In this document: positions 53,046-62,527 of the stretch, piece after piece
Layout of the letters: each line of letters begins with the position of its first letter
Position numbering within the stretch: the first letter of the stretch is position 1
Made by a program: the position numbers and the translations under genes
The notes under the pieces: generated by a model
What the model was told of the DNA's origin: nothing
The model's database searches: none
Seen by the model: the letters and a program-made list of their open reading frames with translations, nothing else
Assembly: GCA_937926105.1 (NCBI GenBank)
Contig: CALANS010000175.1
Coordinates: forward strand, 124,001 to 188,000
Length of the DNA: 64,000 nt
Source of the DNA: an uncultured Actinomycetes bacterium
GTDB lineage: Bacteria > Actinomycetota > Actinomycetes > Mycobacteriales > Nakamurellaceae
Direction: 5' to 3'

Positions 53046-55574
53046 TCAGCGGCTTTCCGCAACGCCACGCGCGGAAGTCGACGATCGAGGGCGGATGACC
53101 TCGTCCAGCCACGCGATCGCCCATGGACGGTTGATCGCCTCGGGATCGGCGGGTTCGTCGCAGCGGACCGTCACCGTCGTCGACTCTCCCGGTAGCAACG
53201 TGAAGAATCCGCGGTCGGCGGTGGCATCGGGGTGCATGCGGTCCGGCTGCACCAGGAAGTCCCGGAGCAGAGTGGTAGCGGTGACGGTGATGTCCAGCCC
53301 GCTGTCGGTCGTCGATACCTCGATGTCCGGTGGTGCACCCGTGAACGCGCCGTCCGTGGGCTCGCCGGCGTACCAAAGCGCACGCCGGCCCTGGACGTCC
53401 GCCACCAGCACCTCGACGGAGGGATCCTCGAATGCGAGGACCGATGCGGGTAACGGGATTCGTGCCACCGACCGCGGATCGGCATGCACCGCAACGCTCG
53501 TCACCGCCATTTCCGCGCCGTCGTCGCGCACCCGGCGCACCACGGCCTTGCCGACCCATCCGTCGGCCGAATCATTGAGCAGGCACAGTGCCGGCGCGTC
53601 GCCGCTCGGCTGGATCGTCAGCGCACGCTCCGCGTACACCTCCCGCAGCGCATGATAAAGCGGCTTGCAGCGCCCGGCACTGTCGATCGCCGACCAGGAC
53701 AGCGCCGGCCAGATGTCGTTGAGTTGCCACAGGATCGTGCCGGCGGTGTGCGGCCAGTGCGACCGCCAATGCAGCACGGCGGTTTCGATGGCCCGAACCT
53801 GATTCAGCTGGGTCAGGTAGTGCCAGGCGTGCACATCGGCGGGTTCTGGAAAGTGTGCCTGCAGTCCCCGCCGCAGCTTGTCCATGCCGCCGATCGCCTT
53901 CTGCCGGTGCCGCATGCCGGGAGAGTCGACATCCAGCGCGTCGTCGCTGACGGCGTCGCGCAGGGTGGCCCACGCGGGCGGCGCCTGCCAGCCGAACTCG
54001 GCGACGAATCGCGGTGCGCTGTCCCGGTAATGCACATAGTCCTGCCGGTTCCAGACGTCCCAGGAGTGGAACGTCTGGTGCGCCGGATCGTTCGGCGGGC
54101 GAGACGGGTCGCCGGACCACGGACTGCCTGGGGTGTACGGCCGGGACGGGTCGAGTTCGGCGACAATGCGAGGCAGATCCTCGAAGTAGTAGCGCCGTCC
54201 CCACGGCAGATCGCCGCCGGGCTGATCCGCCCAGCCCTCGGCCTCGCGCAGCCAGAGGTTCTCGTTGTTGCCGTTCCACACCACCAGGCTCGGATGCGAA
54301 GCCAGCCGCGTCACATTCTCGGCCGCCTCCGCCAGGATCTCGCCGCGCAGCGGCTCGTCCTCCGGGTACGCCGCGCAGGCAAACGGGAAGTCCTGCCACA
54401 CCAGCAGTCCCAGTCCGTCGCACAGGTCGTAGAAGTCGTCGGACTCGTACAGTCCACCACCCCACACCCGGATCAAATTGACCCCGGCATCGACCGCCTG
54501 CCGCAACAGACTCTCGTACCGCTGGCGAGTCATCCGACCCGGCAGCACATCGCCGGGAATCCAGTTCACCGCCTTGACCAACACCGGGGATCCGTTGACG
54601 TGAAACAGGAACGGGGTGCCGGCATCGTCGGCGGTCCGGTCCAGCTCAACGTGCCGGAAGCCGATCCAGCGCTCGGCAAGGTCCAGCAGCGCGCCGTCCC
54701 GGCCGAGCAACCGAACCTCCAGCCGGTAGCGCTCCGGCGGGCCGTAACCCGTCGGCTGCCACAGTCGGGCCTCGGGCACCACGATCCGGACCTCGGTGCT
54801 CGACGCGCCGGGGCCGAGCCCCCTTCGTGCCATCGGAATCCCGTCCAGCGCCACCTCGGCGACCAAGGCCGCATCGAGGCCCGACGTGGCGCGCTCGACG
54901 TCCAGGTGCACGACCAGGATGCCGCTCCCACCGGTGACGTCGGCCAGCGGGCGCAGTCGCGCGATCCGGGCGCGGGTCCATGTCTCCAGTCGCGCCGGGC
55001 GCCAGATGCCGGCGCCGACCACCGTCGGGCCCCAGTCCCACCCGAAGCTGCAGGCCATCTTCCGGATGAAGTTGAACGGTTCGGGGTACGCGTTGGGCCG
55101 CGGGCCCAGCCGGGCGCGTAGCGCCTCCGCCTCCGTGTACGCCGACGACAGGTGCACCCCGAAGGTGCTGGCGCCGGCGCGTACCGCGTCGGTCACGTCG
55201 TACCGATAGCTGCGGTGCATGTTGCGGGATCGGCCGATCTCGACGCCGCCCAGTTCGATGCGCGCGACCGTGTCCAGCCCGTCGAAGACCAGGTCGACGC
55301 GCTCGCCCGGTTCCACAGCGGGCACCGCGCACTCGTACACCCAGTCGGTGTGACTAACCCAGGCGACATCGAGTTCGTGGGCTTCGCGCAGCGGGTCTGG
55401 AATGAGCCCGGCGTCCATCAGATCGCCGTGCACGGCGCCGGGCACCGTCGCTGGAATGCTGGCGTGTCGCAACGACTCCGCTTGAGGCGTCATGGGAGTC
55501 GGGCCGTCGGGGTCGGGCCGCACCGTCCAGCCGCGCAGCGGGGTGCATCGCAGCGGCGATACCGGGGGCGTCAC
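53046..55574 (-). CDS. GH2 beta-mannosidase
   Basis: 842 residues. Order: jelly-roll sugar-binding domain (about 10-200; TDWVYECAVPAVEPGERVDL, MACSFGWDWGPTVVGAGIWR), immunoglobulin-like domain, TIM barrel (about 330-620) with the acid/base Glu in LVVWNGNNENLW (about 438) and the nucleophile Glu in RFVAEFGWQAPP (about 528), and C-terminal sandwich domains. FGWDWGP is diagnostic for beta-mannosidases within GH2. There is no signal peptide, so it acts on imported manno-oligosaccharides or glycoprotein/glycan breakdown products. GTG 55574 overlaps the RNA methylase stop as GTGA. Confidence 0.92.
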   Translation of the reverse strand: MTPPVSPLRCTPLRGWTVRPDPDGPTPMTPQAESLRHASIPATVPGAVHGDLMDAGLIPDPLREAHELDVAWVSHTDWVYECAVPAVEPGERVDLVFDGLDTVARIELGGVEIGRSRNMHRSYRYDVTDAVRAGASTFGVHLSSAYTEAEALRARLGPRPNAYPEPFNFIRKMACSFGWDWGPTVVGAGIWRPARLETWTRARIARLRPLADVTGGSGILVVHLDVERATSGLDAALVAEVALDGIPMARRGLGPGASSTEVRIVVPEARLWQPTGYGPPERYRLEVRLLGRDGALLDLAERWIGFRHVELDRTADDAGTPFLFHVNGSPVLVKAVNWIPGDVLPGRMTRQRYESLLRQAVDAGVNLIRVWGGGLYESDDFYDLCDGLGLLVWQDFPFACAAYPEDEPLRGEILAEAAENVTRLASHPSLVVWNGNNENLWLREAEGWADQPGGDLPWGRRYYFEDLPRIVAELDPSRPYTPGSPWSGDPSRPPNDPAHQTFHSWDVWNRQDYVHYRDSAPRFVAEFGWQAPPAWATLRDAVSDDALDVDSPGMRHRQKAIGGMDKLRRGLQAHFPEPADVHAWHYLTQLNQVRAIETAVLHWRSHWPHTAGTILWQLNDIWPALSWSAIDSAGRCKPLYHALREVYAERALTIQPSGDAPALCLLNDSADGWVGKAVVRRVRDDGAEMAVTSVAVHADPRSVARIPLPASVLAFEDPSVEVLVADVQGRRALWYAGEPTDGAFTGAPPDIEVSTTDSGLDITVTATTLLRDFLVQPDRMHPDATADRGFFTLLPGESTTVTVRCDEPADPEAINRPWAIAWLDEVIRPRSSTSARGVAESR

Positions 55575-56404
55575 TGATCGTTGCCCGCGTTGCGCCGGCG
55601 CATCATCTCGTACAGCATCACCGACGCGGCGGTCGCCAGGTTCAGCGATTCGGCGGTGCCCACCATCGGGATGGACACCTGATGCTCACACCGTTCGGCA
55701 ACGTGGTCGGGCAGCCCGTCCCCCTCGCTGCCCAACAACAGGACGCCCTCGGGTGGCAGTTCGGTGCGCCACAGCGTGTTCCTCGCGTGGCCGGTGACAG
55801 CGACGACGGGGCGCGCGTGCCGTCCGGCCCAGGCGAACAGGGCCTCGGTGTCGCCGGTATGTGCGGTCGGCACGGCGAACACCGATCCCATGCTCGCCTT
55901 CACCGCGGTTGGGGACAACGGGTCGGCGCTGTGCCCCACGAGGATGAGCCCGGCGGCGCCCGCGGCGTCGGCGGCCCGCAGGATCGTGCCCACGTTGCCG
56001 GGATTAGCGGCCCGGTGCAGCGCGACGACCGGGCCGGGCGCCGCGGTCCGGAATGCATCCAGCTCCGCGACAGCACCGCCCACGATCGCCAGCAGGCCGG
56101 CAGGGCCGTCGCGGTCCGACACTCTGGCGAACACGTCGGCGCTGACCCGGACGACCCGCACCCCACGATCCTGCTGCTCGGCCACCATCTGCTGGGCGCG
56201 CTCGTTGGTGAGCAGGTCCGGCGCCACCACCAGGGTGTCGAGCGGCCAGTTCGCCGTCACCGCCCGCCAGACGGGTTGCAGTCCCTCCACCAGGAACGCA
56301 CCCTCCCGACGTCGATGCTTGCGGTCGGTCAGCGCGCGGATTCGTTTGACCAGCGGGTTGGTGAAGCTGGTGATCAGGTCGTCCACGTCCGCATTGTCCC
56401 TCAC
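55571..56404 (-). CDS. TrmH/SpoU-family RNA 2'-O-methyltransferase
   Basis: About 277 residues from GTG 56404 (GTG 56386 also possible). The N-terminal L30e-like substrate domain (TSFTNPLVKRIRALTDRKHR, GAFLVEGLQPVWRAV) is followed by the SPOUT knot: LHRAANPGNVGTILRAADAA, GVLLLGSEGDGLPDHV and IPMVGTAESLNLATAASVML. It methylates a ribose in rRNA or tRNA; the exact site cannot be assigned. Coupled by GTGA to the mannosidase. It is divergent from the amidohydrolase gene. Confidence 0.92.
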   Translation of the reverse strand: MRDNADVDDLITSFTNPLVKRIRALTDRKHRRREGAFLVEGLQPVWRAVTANWPLDTLVVAPDLLTNERAQQMVAEQQDRGVRVVRVSADVFARVSDRDGPAGLLAIVGGAVAELDAFRTAAPGPVVALHRAANPGNVGTILRAADAAGAAGLILVGHSADPLSPTAVKASMGSVFAVPTAHTGDTEALFAWAGRHARPVVAVTGHARNTLWRTELPPEGVLLLGSEGDGLPDHVAERCEHQVSIPMVGTAESLNLATAASVMLYEMMRRRNAGNDQ

Positions 56405-56445
56405 CGGCGTGCCAACCTTCCCGCCGCGCCGTGATGCATCGTCAA

Positions 56446-56463
56446 ATGGAATACTCGTTCCAT
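56446..56463. promoter_or_regulatory. Operator-like palindrome upstream of the amidohydrolase gene
   Basis: ATGGAA-TACTCG-TTCCAT, perfect 6-bp arms, 20 bp before ATG 56483 and just before its Shine-Dalgarno sequence. The TGGAA/TTCCA half-sites recall IclR-family operators, but no such regulator gene is visible in the window. Confidence 0.5.
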
Positions 56464-56482
56464 CCTTGAGGAGGGTGCAATC

Positions 56483-57763
56483 ATGGACGACCTTCGGATC
56501 CTCGGCGGCAGGGTGATCGATCCGGCCAACGGCGTGGACGGTCTGGCCGACATCGCCGTGGCCGGTGGACTGATCAGGGCGGTGGGTCGGCTGGACGACA
56601 GGCCCGCGCGGTCGATGGTGCGCGCGGACGGCGCCGTCGTCACGCCTGGGTTGGTCGACCTGCACACCCACGTGCACGCCGGCGGTTCGTTCTGGGGGTT
56701 GGAGCCGGATCCAATCGCCTGGTACACCGGCGTCACCACCTGGGTGGATGCCGGCTCCGTCGGCGCGTTCGGGCTCGCGGGTCTACTGGCGGCACGGACG
56801 CGGTTCGCGGTGCGCAGCGCGGTGTTACTGCATGTGTCTGCGCACGGATTATCCGCTCGTACCGGTGAATCGCGGGATTTGGCGTTCCTGGATGTGGATG
56901 CGGCGGTGACGGCCATCTGCCGGCATCGCGAGGTGGTGCGCGGAGTCAAGGTACGCATGGATTCGACCACCGTCGGAGACAACGGCCTGGCTCCGCTGCG
57001 CCGAGCACTCGAGGTGGGCGACCAGGCGGGGGTGCCGGTCATGGTGCACATCGGCCGGGGACCGTTCGGGTTGGACGAGGTCGTCGATCTGCTGCGCCCG
57101 GGCGACGTGATCACCCACTGTTCGGGCCGGGGCGCGATGGGCGTCACCGAGCCCGGTGCCGTGCGGGACAGCCTCACCTCCGCTTACCGACGTGGCGTGG
57201 TGTTCGACCTGGGACATGGCGCCGGCGGGTTCAGCTTCCCGGTGTTGGAGTCGTACCTGGCGCAGGGCATGCCTCCGCACGTGGCGTCCACCGACCTGCA
57301 CGTGCTGTGTGCCAGCGGGCCCGCCTTCGACCTGCCCACCGTGTTGACAAAGCTTCTGGCCGTGGGGATGTCACTCGACGCGGTGATCGCGGCCGCGACC
57401 GTCACGCCCGCGCAGACGCTGGGCCTGACCGCCGGAACGCTCACGCCGGGTGCCCCGGCTGACATCGCGATCTTCCAGGTGATCGGCGAGCCCACCCGGG
57501 TCGCAGACGTGCACGGCGAAACCCGCACAGCACCCTGCCGGATCCGCAACGTTGCGACCATCATCGGCGGCCGCCCGATGGCGCCGATGTTCCCGCCCGC
57601 CCCACCGCCATGGGTCACCCTCAGCAATGCCCAACGGGCGGCGCTGGACGCCCGCGAGCGCGCGCTGCGGGATCTGCTGTGCGAACCACTGGTGCCGCCG
57701 GAGTCCGTGCACAATCAGATACCCGAGGCACCTGCCGACGCCGGGAGTTCGAGGGCCCGCTGA
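56483..57763 (+). CDS. Amidohydrolase/deacetylase-family metallohydrolase (Atu3266/EF_0837 type)
   Basis: 426 residues with a strong Shine-Dalgarno sequence (GAGGAGG, 7 nt). Metal ligands of the amidohydrolase barrel are visible: His61 and His63 (VDLHTHVHAG), carbamylated Lys156 (RGVKVRMD), His189 (VMVHIG), His212 (ITHCSG) and Asp271 (ASTDLH). The type resembles the COG3964 group that hydrolyses acetylated hydroxy or amino acid derivatives and lies near the dihydroorotase branch. The last 60 residues extend past the barrel. Divergent from the RNA methylase gene and convergent with the first M81 gene. Confidence 0.88.
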   Translation: MDDLRILGGRVIDPANGVDGLADIAVAGGLIRAVGRLDDRPARSMVRADGAVVTPGLVDLHTHVHAGGSFWGLEPDPIAWYTGVTTWVDAGSVGAFGLAGLLAARTRFAVRSAVLLHVSAHGLSARTGESRDLAFLDVDAAVTAICRHREVVRGVKVRMDSTTVGDNGLAPLRRALEVGDQAGVPVMVHIGRGPFGLDEVVDLLRPGDVITHCSGRGAMGVTEPGAVRDSLTSAYRRGVVFDLGHGAGGFSFPVLESYLAQGMPPHVASTDLHVLCASGPAFDLPTVLTKLLAVGMSLDAVIAAATVTPAQTLGLTAGTLTPGAPADIAIFQVIGEPTRVADVHGETRTAPCRIRNVATIIGGRPMAPMFPPAPPPWVTLSNAQRAALDARERALRDLLCEPLVPPESVHNQIPEAPADAGSSRAR

Positions 57764-57820
57764 GTGGCCCCGGATTCGGCTACCTCCAACCGGTGTCGGC
57801 AGCGGTGCCGGCGCCCCGAA

Positions 57821-59305
57821 TCAGAATCCGCGCGCCACGTCGGCGTCGAACGGCCAGATCGGCCGCGGAATCCTGGTGAAGGGCAGCGTCAGCAGGTCGT
57901 GCTGAGCGGGCCCGCGCATGTCCAGATCGATCATCTCCGCGGCAACCGAGGCGTAGCCGTCGTGGTACTGGCCGGCAGACTTGGCCTGCACCACTCGTGC
58001 ACGCCGCACGTCCAGGCCAGCCCTGTCGTACAGCCGAGAGTCCACCATCGAGGTCGCGAGCTCGGTGATCACGAGTGAGACCTCGCCGATCGACAGCACC
58101 GCGAAGCGGCCGCAGCTAACGGGGTTTCGGCTGTCGCCGTACCGCCCATCGCCGAGCGTCGAAACCGTGCCAGACACCTCGATCGAGGAAAAGAAGTGCG
58201 GGGACAGTGTGCCGCCGACCCGGGTGGTGACCTGGCCTCCGACGCCGGCAGCGAAACAGCGCTGCACCGCGGGCGCGTCGGTGACCGAGCACAACGCCGG
58301 TCCGCCCACCGGGCGGTCCAGCAGCGCAGCGAGCAGGTCGACGCCGTCCCCGGTGCTGCCGGCCGACGGGCTGTCCGCACCATCGCCCAGCACCATCGGT
58401 CCGGCCGCCGGATCCGATGCCCGAACTCGGTCCAGCACGGCGGACACGGGTTCCTTGGTGACCACCAGCCGGTGCCGCCGGTCGAACAGGGCGCCGGCTA
58501 ACTCGTCGGCGTAGGTCTGGGCGGCGGTCGCGTCACCGTCGGTCACGACGAACACCGACCAGCCATAGTCCGACACGTCCAGCCAGGGTTGGGTGCAGAA
58601 GATCGTCGCGTCCAACACCCCCGGCAGTGCTTCGATTTGGTGCAGCCGCGCCATCACCTCGGCCACCGGACCGGTCGTGGTGTTGTGCACCTCCGAAGCC
58701 GACATCACCGGGATCTTGCGAAATCCCACCGTCGGATGCGTTCGTCCGTCCAACACGTCGGCCAGCATGGTCATCGCTCGTCGACCCGTACCAACCATGT
58801 CCACGTGAGGATAGGTCTGGAATCCGGCGATCATCGGCGTGGCTGCGGCGAGTGTTGCGGTGCCGTGCGTGTGCAAGTCGAAGCTGGCGGAGATCGGCAG
58901 GTCGGGGCCCACCAGGTTGCGCACGGCGATGAGCAGGTCGCCCTCGACGTCGTCGCAGCCTTCGGCCGTCATCGCTCCGTGCAGTCGCAGGTAGATCCCG
59001 TCCACGCCGTCCAGCACTGCGGCCAGCCCATCGAGCACCAGGCGTTTGAGTTCGGCGTGATCGGCTGCGGCAACCGATGGCCCGCTGATGCTGCGCGCGT
59101 GGAAGGTCGGCACCAGCGCGATGTCTCGCTCCGCGGCCACCTGCATTGCGCCCGCCAGCGAGTCGTTCTGCTGCCCCACCACAGCCAGGATGTCCGAGCC
59201 GGACAAGAAGGTATTGGCCCGGAAATCGTCGATGGTGCCGACACCTCCGGCAAACGTGTTGCCCTCTCGGGCCAGCCCGGCCACCGCCACCCTATGCACA
59301 GCCAT
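57821..59305 (-). CDS. M81 family metallopeptidase (MlrC-like), copy 1
   Basis: 494 residues. The N-terminal ligand motif is GLAREGNTF (Glu14), and further zinc ligands are expected in SFDLHTHGTATL (Asp and His) and TYPHVDMVGTG (His), followed by RKIPVMSASEVHNTTTGP and the C-terminal DUF1485/MlrC_C domain with GDGADSPSAGSTGDG and AKSAGQYHDGYASV. MlrC cleaves the linear tetrapeptide of microcystin, but most M81 members have other, unknown substrates, probably small peptides or amino acid amides. A palindrome with a nearby TATGAT box lies directly upstream. About 500 residues is the family norm. Confidence 0.92.
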   Translation of the reverse strand: MAVHRVAVAGLAREGNTFAGGVGTIDDFRANTFLSGSDILAVVGQQNDSLAGAMQVAAERDIALVPTFHARSISGPSVAAADHAELKRLVLDGLAAVLDGVDGIYLRLHGAMTAEGCDDVEGDLLIAVRNLVGPDLPISASFDLHTHGTATLAAATPMIAGFQTYPHVDMVGTGRRAMTMLADVLDGRTHPTVGFRKIPVMSASEVHNTTTGPVAEVMARLHQIEALPGVLDATIFCTQPWLDVSDYGWSVFVVTDGDATAAQTYADELAGALFDRRHRLVVTKEPVSAVLDRVRASDPAAGPMVLGDGADSPSAGSTGDGVDLLAALLDRPVGGPALCSVTDAPAVQRCFAAGVGGQVTTRVGGTLSPHFFSSIEVSGTVSTLGDGRYGDSRNPVSCGRFAVLSIGEVSLVITELATSMVDSRLYDRAGLDVRRARVVQAKSAGQYHDGYASVAAEMIDLDMRGPAQHDLLTLPFTRIPRPIWPFDADVARGF

Positions 59306-59318
59306 TGTTCAGGTCACC

Positions 59319-59335
59319 ATTTCATTCTATGAAAT
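59319..59335. promoter_or_regulatory. Operator-like palindrome and -10-like box before M81 copy 1
   Basis: ATTTCAT-TCT-ATGAAAT, perfect 7-bp arms, 14 nt before ATG 59305. On the minus strand TATGAT overlaps its upstream edge and could be the -10. The segment is strikingly AT-rich for this genome. Confidence 0.6.
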
Positions 59336-59399
59336 CATAATTTCTAGTATTGACTGACACTATGGCGGTGTGCGGCGTCGGTCAATGCCGCGCGCCAAG

Positions 59400-60917
59400 T
59401 TATTCGATATCGTCGCGGGTCAGCTCCGGTGGCGGTGGAGCGCTGACCAAGGCTCGCAGCTGAGGTACCGGCCGCTCGAGCGCCGCTCGGTCGGGTATCG
59501 GGCGTCGAAGTGCCGGCACCTTGGCGAATGCCCTCTCCATCTCCTCGGCGATATCCAAGAGTCGGGCGTCGGCGCGATGAGCACCGATGATCTGCAGCCC
59601 GAACGGCATTCCGGCGGCGTCCGTCCCACAGGGCAGGGACAGGGCGGGGTTCGTCGTCAGCGTGATCACGTAGGTCAGGCCCAACCAGTGGTAGTAGTTG
59701 CGGGTGGGCTGGCCGTCGACCTCTGCCGCATACAGCTGGCTCCATGGGAACCGACTGACCGGTGTGACGGGCGCGAGAACCACGTCCACGCCGTGAAACA
59801 GCTCGTTGAAACGGCGGAAGATGGTGGTCTGCTGTTGGTGCGCCCACCCCACATCCGCCAGGCTCATCGCGGCACCGATCTCGTAGTTGGCGCGCACGTT
59901 GTCGCCGAGTAGCGCGGGGTCCCGCTGATAGATGTCGTGGTAACCGGTGACGAATCCGATGGCCCGAATGACGTCGAAGCACCTGTCGGCATCGGCCATC
60001 GCTGCGATCGTGGTATCCGGCAGCTCATCGCAGCTGGCGACCAACGGGCGGATCGCCGCGATCGTCTGCCGGAATGTCTCGCGGATATCCTGGTCCACCA
60101 GGCAGATCCCGAAGTCCTCGGTGTATCCGACCCGCAACTCGGACAGGTTGACGTCCTCCCGCGTTTCCAGCGCAGCGGTGGCGAACGGGTAGGTCAGGGG
60201 GTCCGCCGCGTCCACGCCGGCCTCGGCCGCCAGCTGGAGGCGGGTATCGGCCACCGTCCGGCCCATGGGTCCGACCACCGAGATAGGCGACCAGCCGAGC
60301 GCGCGCCGCTCGGATGCCACGATCCCCGGCGACGGCCGGAAGCCCACCACGCCGCACAGGGCCGCGGGGATCCGCAGGGACCCGCCGGTGTCGGAGCCGG
60401 TGGCGAGCGGGACCATGTCGCATGCCAGCGCGGCTGCCGATCCGCCGGAGGACCCGCCGGCATTGCGCAGCGGAGCGAAGGGGTTACCGGTGGCGCCCCA
60501 GACCGGATTGCGACTGTTCGCTCCCGCTCCCCATTCCGGCACGTTGGTCTTGCCCACCACGATGGCGCCGGCAGCCCGGAGCCGGGCGACGCTGGCCGCA
60601 TCCGAGTCCGGGACATTGGTGCGCAGCAGTGGGGATCCTCGGGTGGTCAGCAGCCCCGCGGTATCCTCCAGATCCTTGACGGCAAGCGGAATGCCGTGCA
60701 ACGGGCCCAGCGGCTCGCCGGCTCGGACCTGCCGCTCCGCCTCGGCGGCCTCCTGGCGAGCGCGCGCGAAACACGTGGCGGCCATGGCATTCACCGCAGG
60801 GTTGTAGCGCCGAATGCGGTTGATGCATGCCTCGAGTAGGGCGACCGGCGAGATCTCCCCGGTTCCGATCAGGCGGCGCAACTGCACGGCGGACAACGCC
60901 GTCAGCTCCTTGGGCAC
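59400..60917 (-). CDS. Amidase (amidase-signature family)
   Basis: 505 residues. The Ser-Ser-Lys triad is complete: Lys81 (PLAVKDLED), Ser157 (NAGGSSGGSAAA) and Ser180 (GSDTGGSLR). GatA-like start MPKELTALSAVQLRRLIGTG. It is a stand-alone amidase, not GatA, because no gatC or gatB is near and the C-terminal part differs. A very strong Shine-Dalgarno sequence (GAGGAGGAA, 6 nt) precedes GTG 60917, 37 bp after the second M81 gene. Between two M81 peptidase genes it is likely to open an amide bond in the same catabolic pathway. Confidence 0.93.
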   Translation of the reverse strand: MPKELTALSAVQLRRLIGTGEISPVALLEACINRIRRYNPAVNAMAATCFARARQEAAEAERQVRAGEPLGPLHGIPLAVKDLEDTAGLLTTRGSPLLRTNVPDSDAASVARLRAAGAIVVGKTNVPEWGAGANSRNPVWGATGNPFAPLRNAGGSSGGSAAALACDMVPLATGSDTGGSLRIPAALCGVVGFRPSPGIVASERRALGWSPISVVGPMGRTVADTRLQLAAEAGVDAADPLTYPFATAALETREDVNLSELRVGYTEDFGICLVDQDIRETFRQTIAAIRPLVASCDELPDTTIAAMADADRCFDVIRAIGFVTGYHDIYQRDPALLGDNVRANYEIGAAMSLADVGWAHQQQTTIFRRFNELFHGVDVVLAPVTPVSRFPWSQLYAAEVDGQPTRNYYHWLGLTYVITLTTNPALSLPCGTDAAGMPFGLQIIGAHRADARLLDIAEEMERAFAKVPALRRPIPDRAALERPVPQLRALVSAPPPPELTRDDIE

Positions 60918-60954
60918 GCGAATTCCTCCTCGATGTGTGGGCGCGACGGCGCCA

Positions 60955-62433
60955 CTACCACGGTCGCCGGACGTCGCTGTCCCATGGCCAACAGGGGCGA
61001 CTGACCCGTCGGTATGGGAGGGCCGTCAGCCGGTGATCCGCAGGACCGCGGGTGTCCATCTCGATGATGCGGCGGGCGATCGGCTGGTACGTGGCTCTGA
61101 ACCCGCCCGAGGACTTCACCAGCACCACTGCTGCGGCCCGGACGTCCAGTCCGGCCCTGTGGTACAGCTCCGCATCCAACAGCCGGACCGGCGCGCTGGT
61201 GATCACGACGTGGACCTGTCCGGCGCGCAGCACGGCGGTGGGCCCGGCATGCGCAGGCTGCGCCGGGTAGCGCGATCTGAACTCTCCGTCACACAGCGTC
61301 GTGACGACCCCGGTGACGATGACCGGCATGAAGAATGCCGGGGACAGCGAACCGCCGAGCGGGACGCTCACCGTAGCGCCCGTCCCAGCGGCATGGCAGG
61401 CCGCCGCAGCGGCCGCGTCGGTGACGGTGATCAGCACCGGCCCGGGCACCGGATGCTCCAGCACCGCTCGCAGGAACTCCGTGCCGTCACCCTTGCCACC
61501 CGCCGTCGGGCTGTCGGCGCCGTCGGTCACCACGATGGGGCCCTCGCCGGCCGGGTCGGTCGCGATCGCGGCCAACGCCTCCCGGACCGGTGTCTTGCGA
61601 ACCAGCGTGTCGTGCCGCCGGTCCCACAGCATGCCGGCCAACTCGTCCGCTCGCCGCTGCGCCAGATCACGATCACCATCGGTGACCACCACCGCGGACC
61701 ACCCGGCCCCGGGCACATCAAGCCAGGGCTGTGTCAGGAACATCGAAACATCCATAATGCCGGGCTCGCCTGCGATCTCGCCGAGCCGGGCGAAGACCGG
61801 CGCCAGCGGCCCGGAATTCGTGTCCTGCGCCTCGGCGGCCGACATGACCGGGATCTTGCGGAAGGCCAGCCGCGGGCGGGCACCCCGCAGCCGTGCGGCC
61901 AACAGCCTGAGCGCCCGCGCACCGGTTTCGGCATAGTCGACATGTGGTTGGGTGCGGAACCCGGCTATCAGGTCGGTTCCCGCCGCCATCCGAGCGGTGA
62001 AATGCGTGTGCAGGTCCAGGCTTACCGCGATCGGAATGTCCGGTCCCACGAGATCGCGGACCAGACCGATGATCTCACCCTCCGGGTCGTCACATCCATC
62101 GGCCACCATGGCGCCGTGCAGGCGCAGATACACGCCATCTATCCGACCGGCGCACGGTCGCAGACCGTCCAGTAACCGCTCGCGCAGGGCGCGGTAGGCG
62201 TCGGCGGTGACGACCGGGCCCGCGGCGCCCAGCGTCAGCGTGGTCGGTAACAGCTCGATACCCTCCCGGTCGGCCGCCCGCCGCGCTCCGGCGAACTCGT
62301 CACCCCCCGCCCCCACCATGAAACTCTCGGGCCCGTGCACGTACACCCGGCGGCGAAAGTCGTCGAGCGTGGCCGCGCCGGGTGCGAAGCTGTTGGCCTC
62401 GTACATCAGCCCTGCGACCGCCACCCTGGTCAT
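60955..62433 (-). CDS. M81 family metallopeptidase (MlrC-like), copy 2
   Basis: 492 residues from ATG 62433. MTRVAVAGLMYEANSFAPGA has Glu12 of the metal site, SLDLHTHFTARMAAG and TQPHVDYAETG hold the other ligands, RKIPVMSAAEAQDTNSGPLA marks the family, and the C-terminal domain has TDGADSPTAGGKGDGTEF. It is clearly homologous to copy 1 (same motifs, same length), so the two are paralogues within one operon. Its ATG overlaps the stop of a 31-codon ORF as ATGA. It lies upstream of the amidase in the transcription direction. Confidence 0.92.
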   Translation of the reverse strand: MTRVAVAGLMYEANSFAPGAATLDDFRRRVYVHGPESFMVGAGGDEFAGARRAADREGIELLPTTLTLGAAGPVVTADAYRALRERLLDGLRPCAGRIDGVYLRLHGAMVADGCDDPEGEIIGLVRDLVGPDIPIAVSLDLHTHFTARMAAGTDLIAGFRTQPHVDYAETGARALRLLAARLRGARPRLAFRKIPVMSAAEAQDTNSGPLAPVFARLGEIAGEPGIMDVSMFLTQPWLDVPGAGWSAVVVTDGDRDLAQRRADELAGMLWDRRHDTLVRKTPVREALAAIATDPAGEGPIVVTDGADSPTAGGKGDGTEFLRAVLEHPVPGPVLITVTDAAAAAACHAAGTGATVSVPLGGSLSPAFFMPVIVTGVVTTLCDGEFRSRYPAQPAHAGPTAVLRAGQVHVVITSAPVRLLDAELYHRAGLDVRAAAVVLVKSSGGFRATYQPIARRIIEMDTRGPADHRLTALPYRRVSRPCWPWDSDVRRPW

Positions 62434-62525
62434 GCGCCGCCGCCGGTGGCCGGCAACGGCGTGGTGATCATGCCGGGTACCGTGTCGACCGGGTGCTCGC
62501 GTTGCACCAGCAGATGCCGGGCCAT
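62430..62525 (-). CDS. 31-codon ORF coupled to M81 copy 2
   Basis: ATG 62525 to TGA 62430, beginning MARHLLVQREHPVDTVPGMI. The stop overlaps the ATG of the M81 gene as ATGA, and the start lies 2 nt after the dehydrogenase stop. No recognisable domain. It may be a translational bridge or the remnant of a lost gene between the two neighbours. Confidence 0.3.
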   Translation of the reverse strand: MARHLLVQREHPVDTVPGMITTPLPATGGGA

Positions 62526-62527
62526 GG

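Noticed and set aside
57773..57822. Terminator between the amidohydrolase and M81 copy 1
   Set aside because: Arms of only 7 bp (GATTCGG/CCGAATC) with a 36-nt loop; too weak to call.
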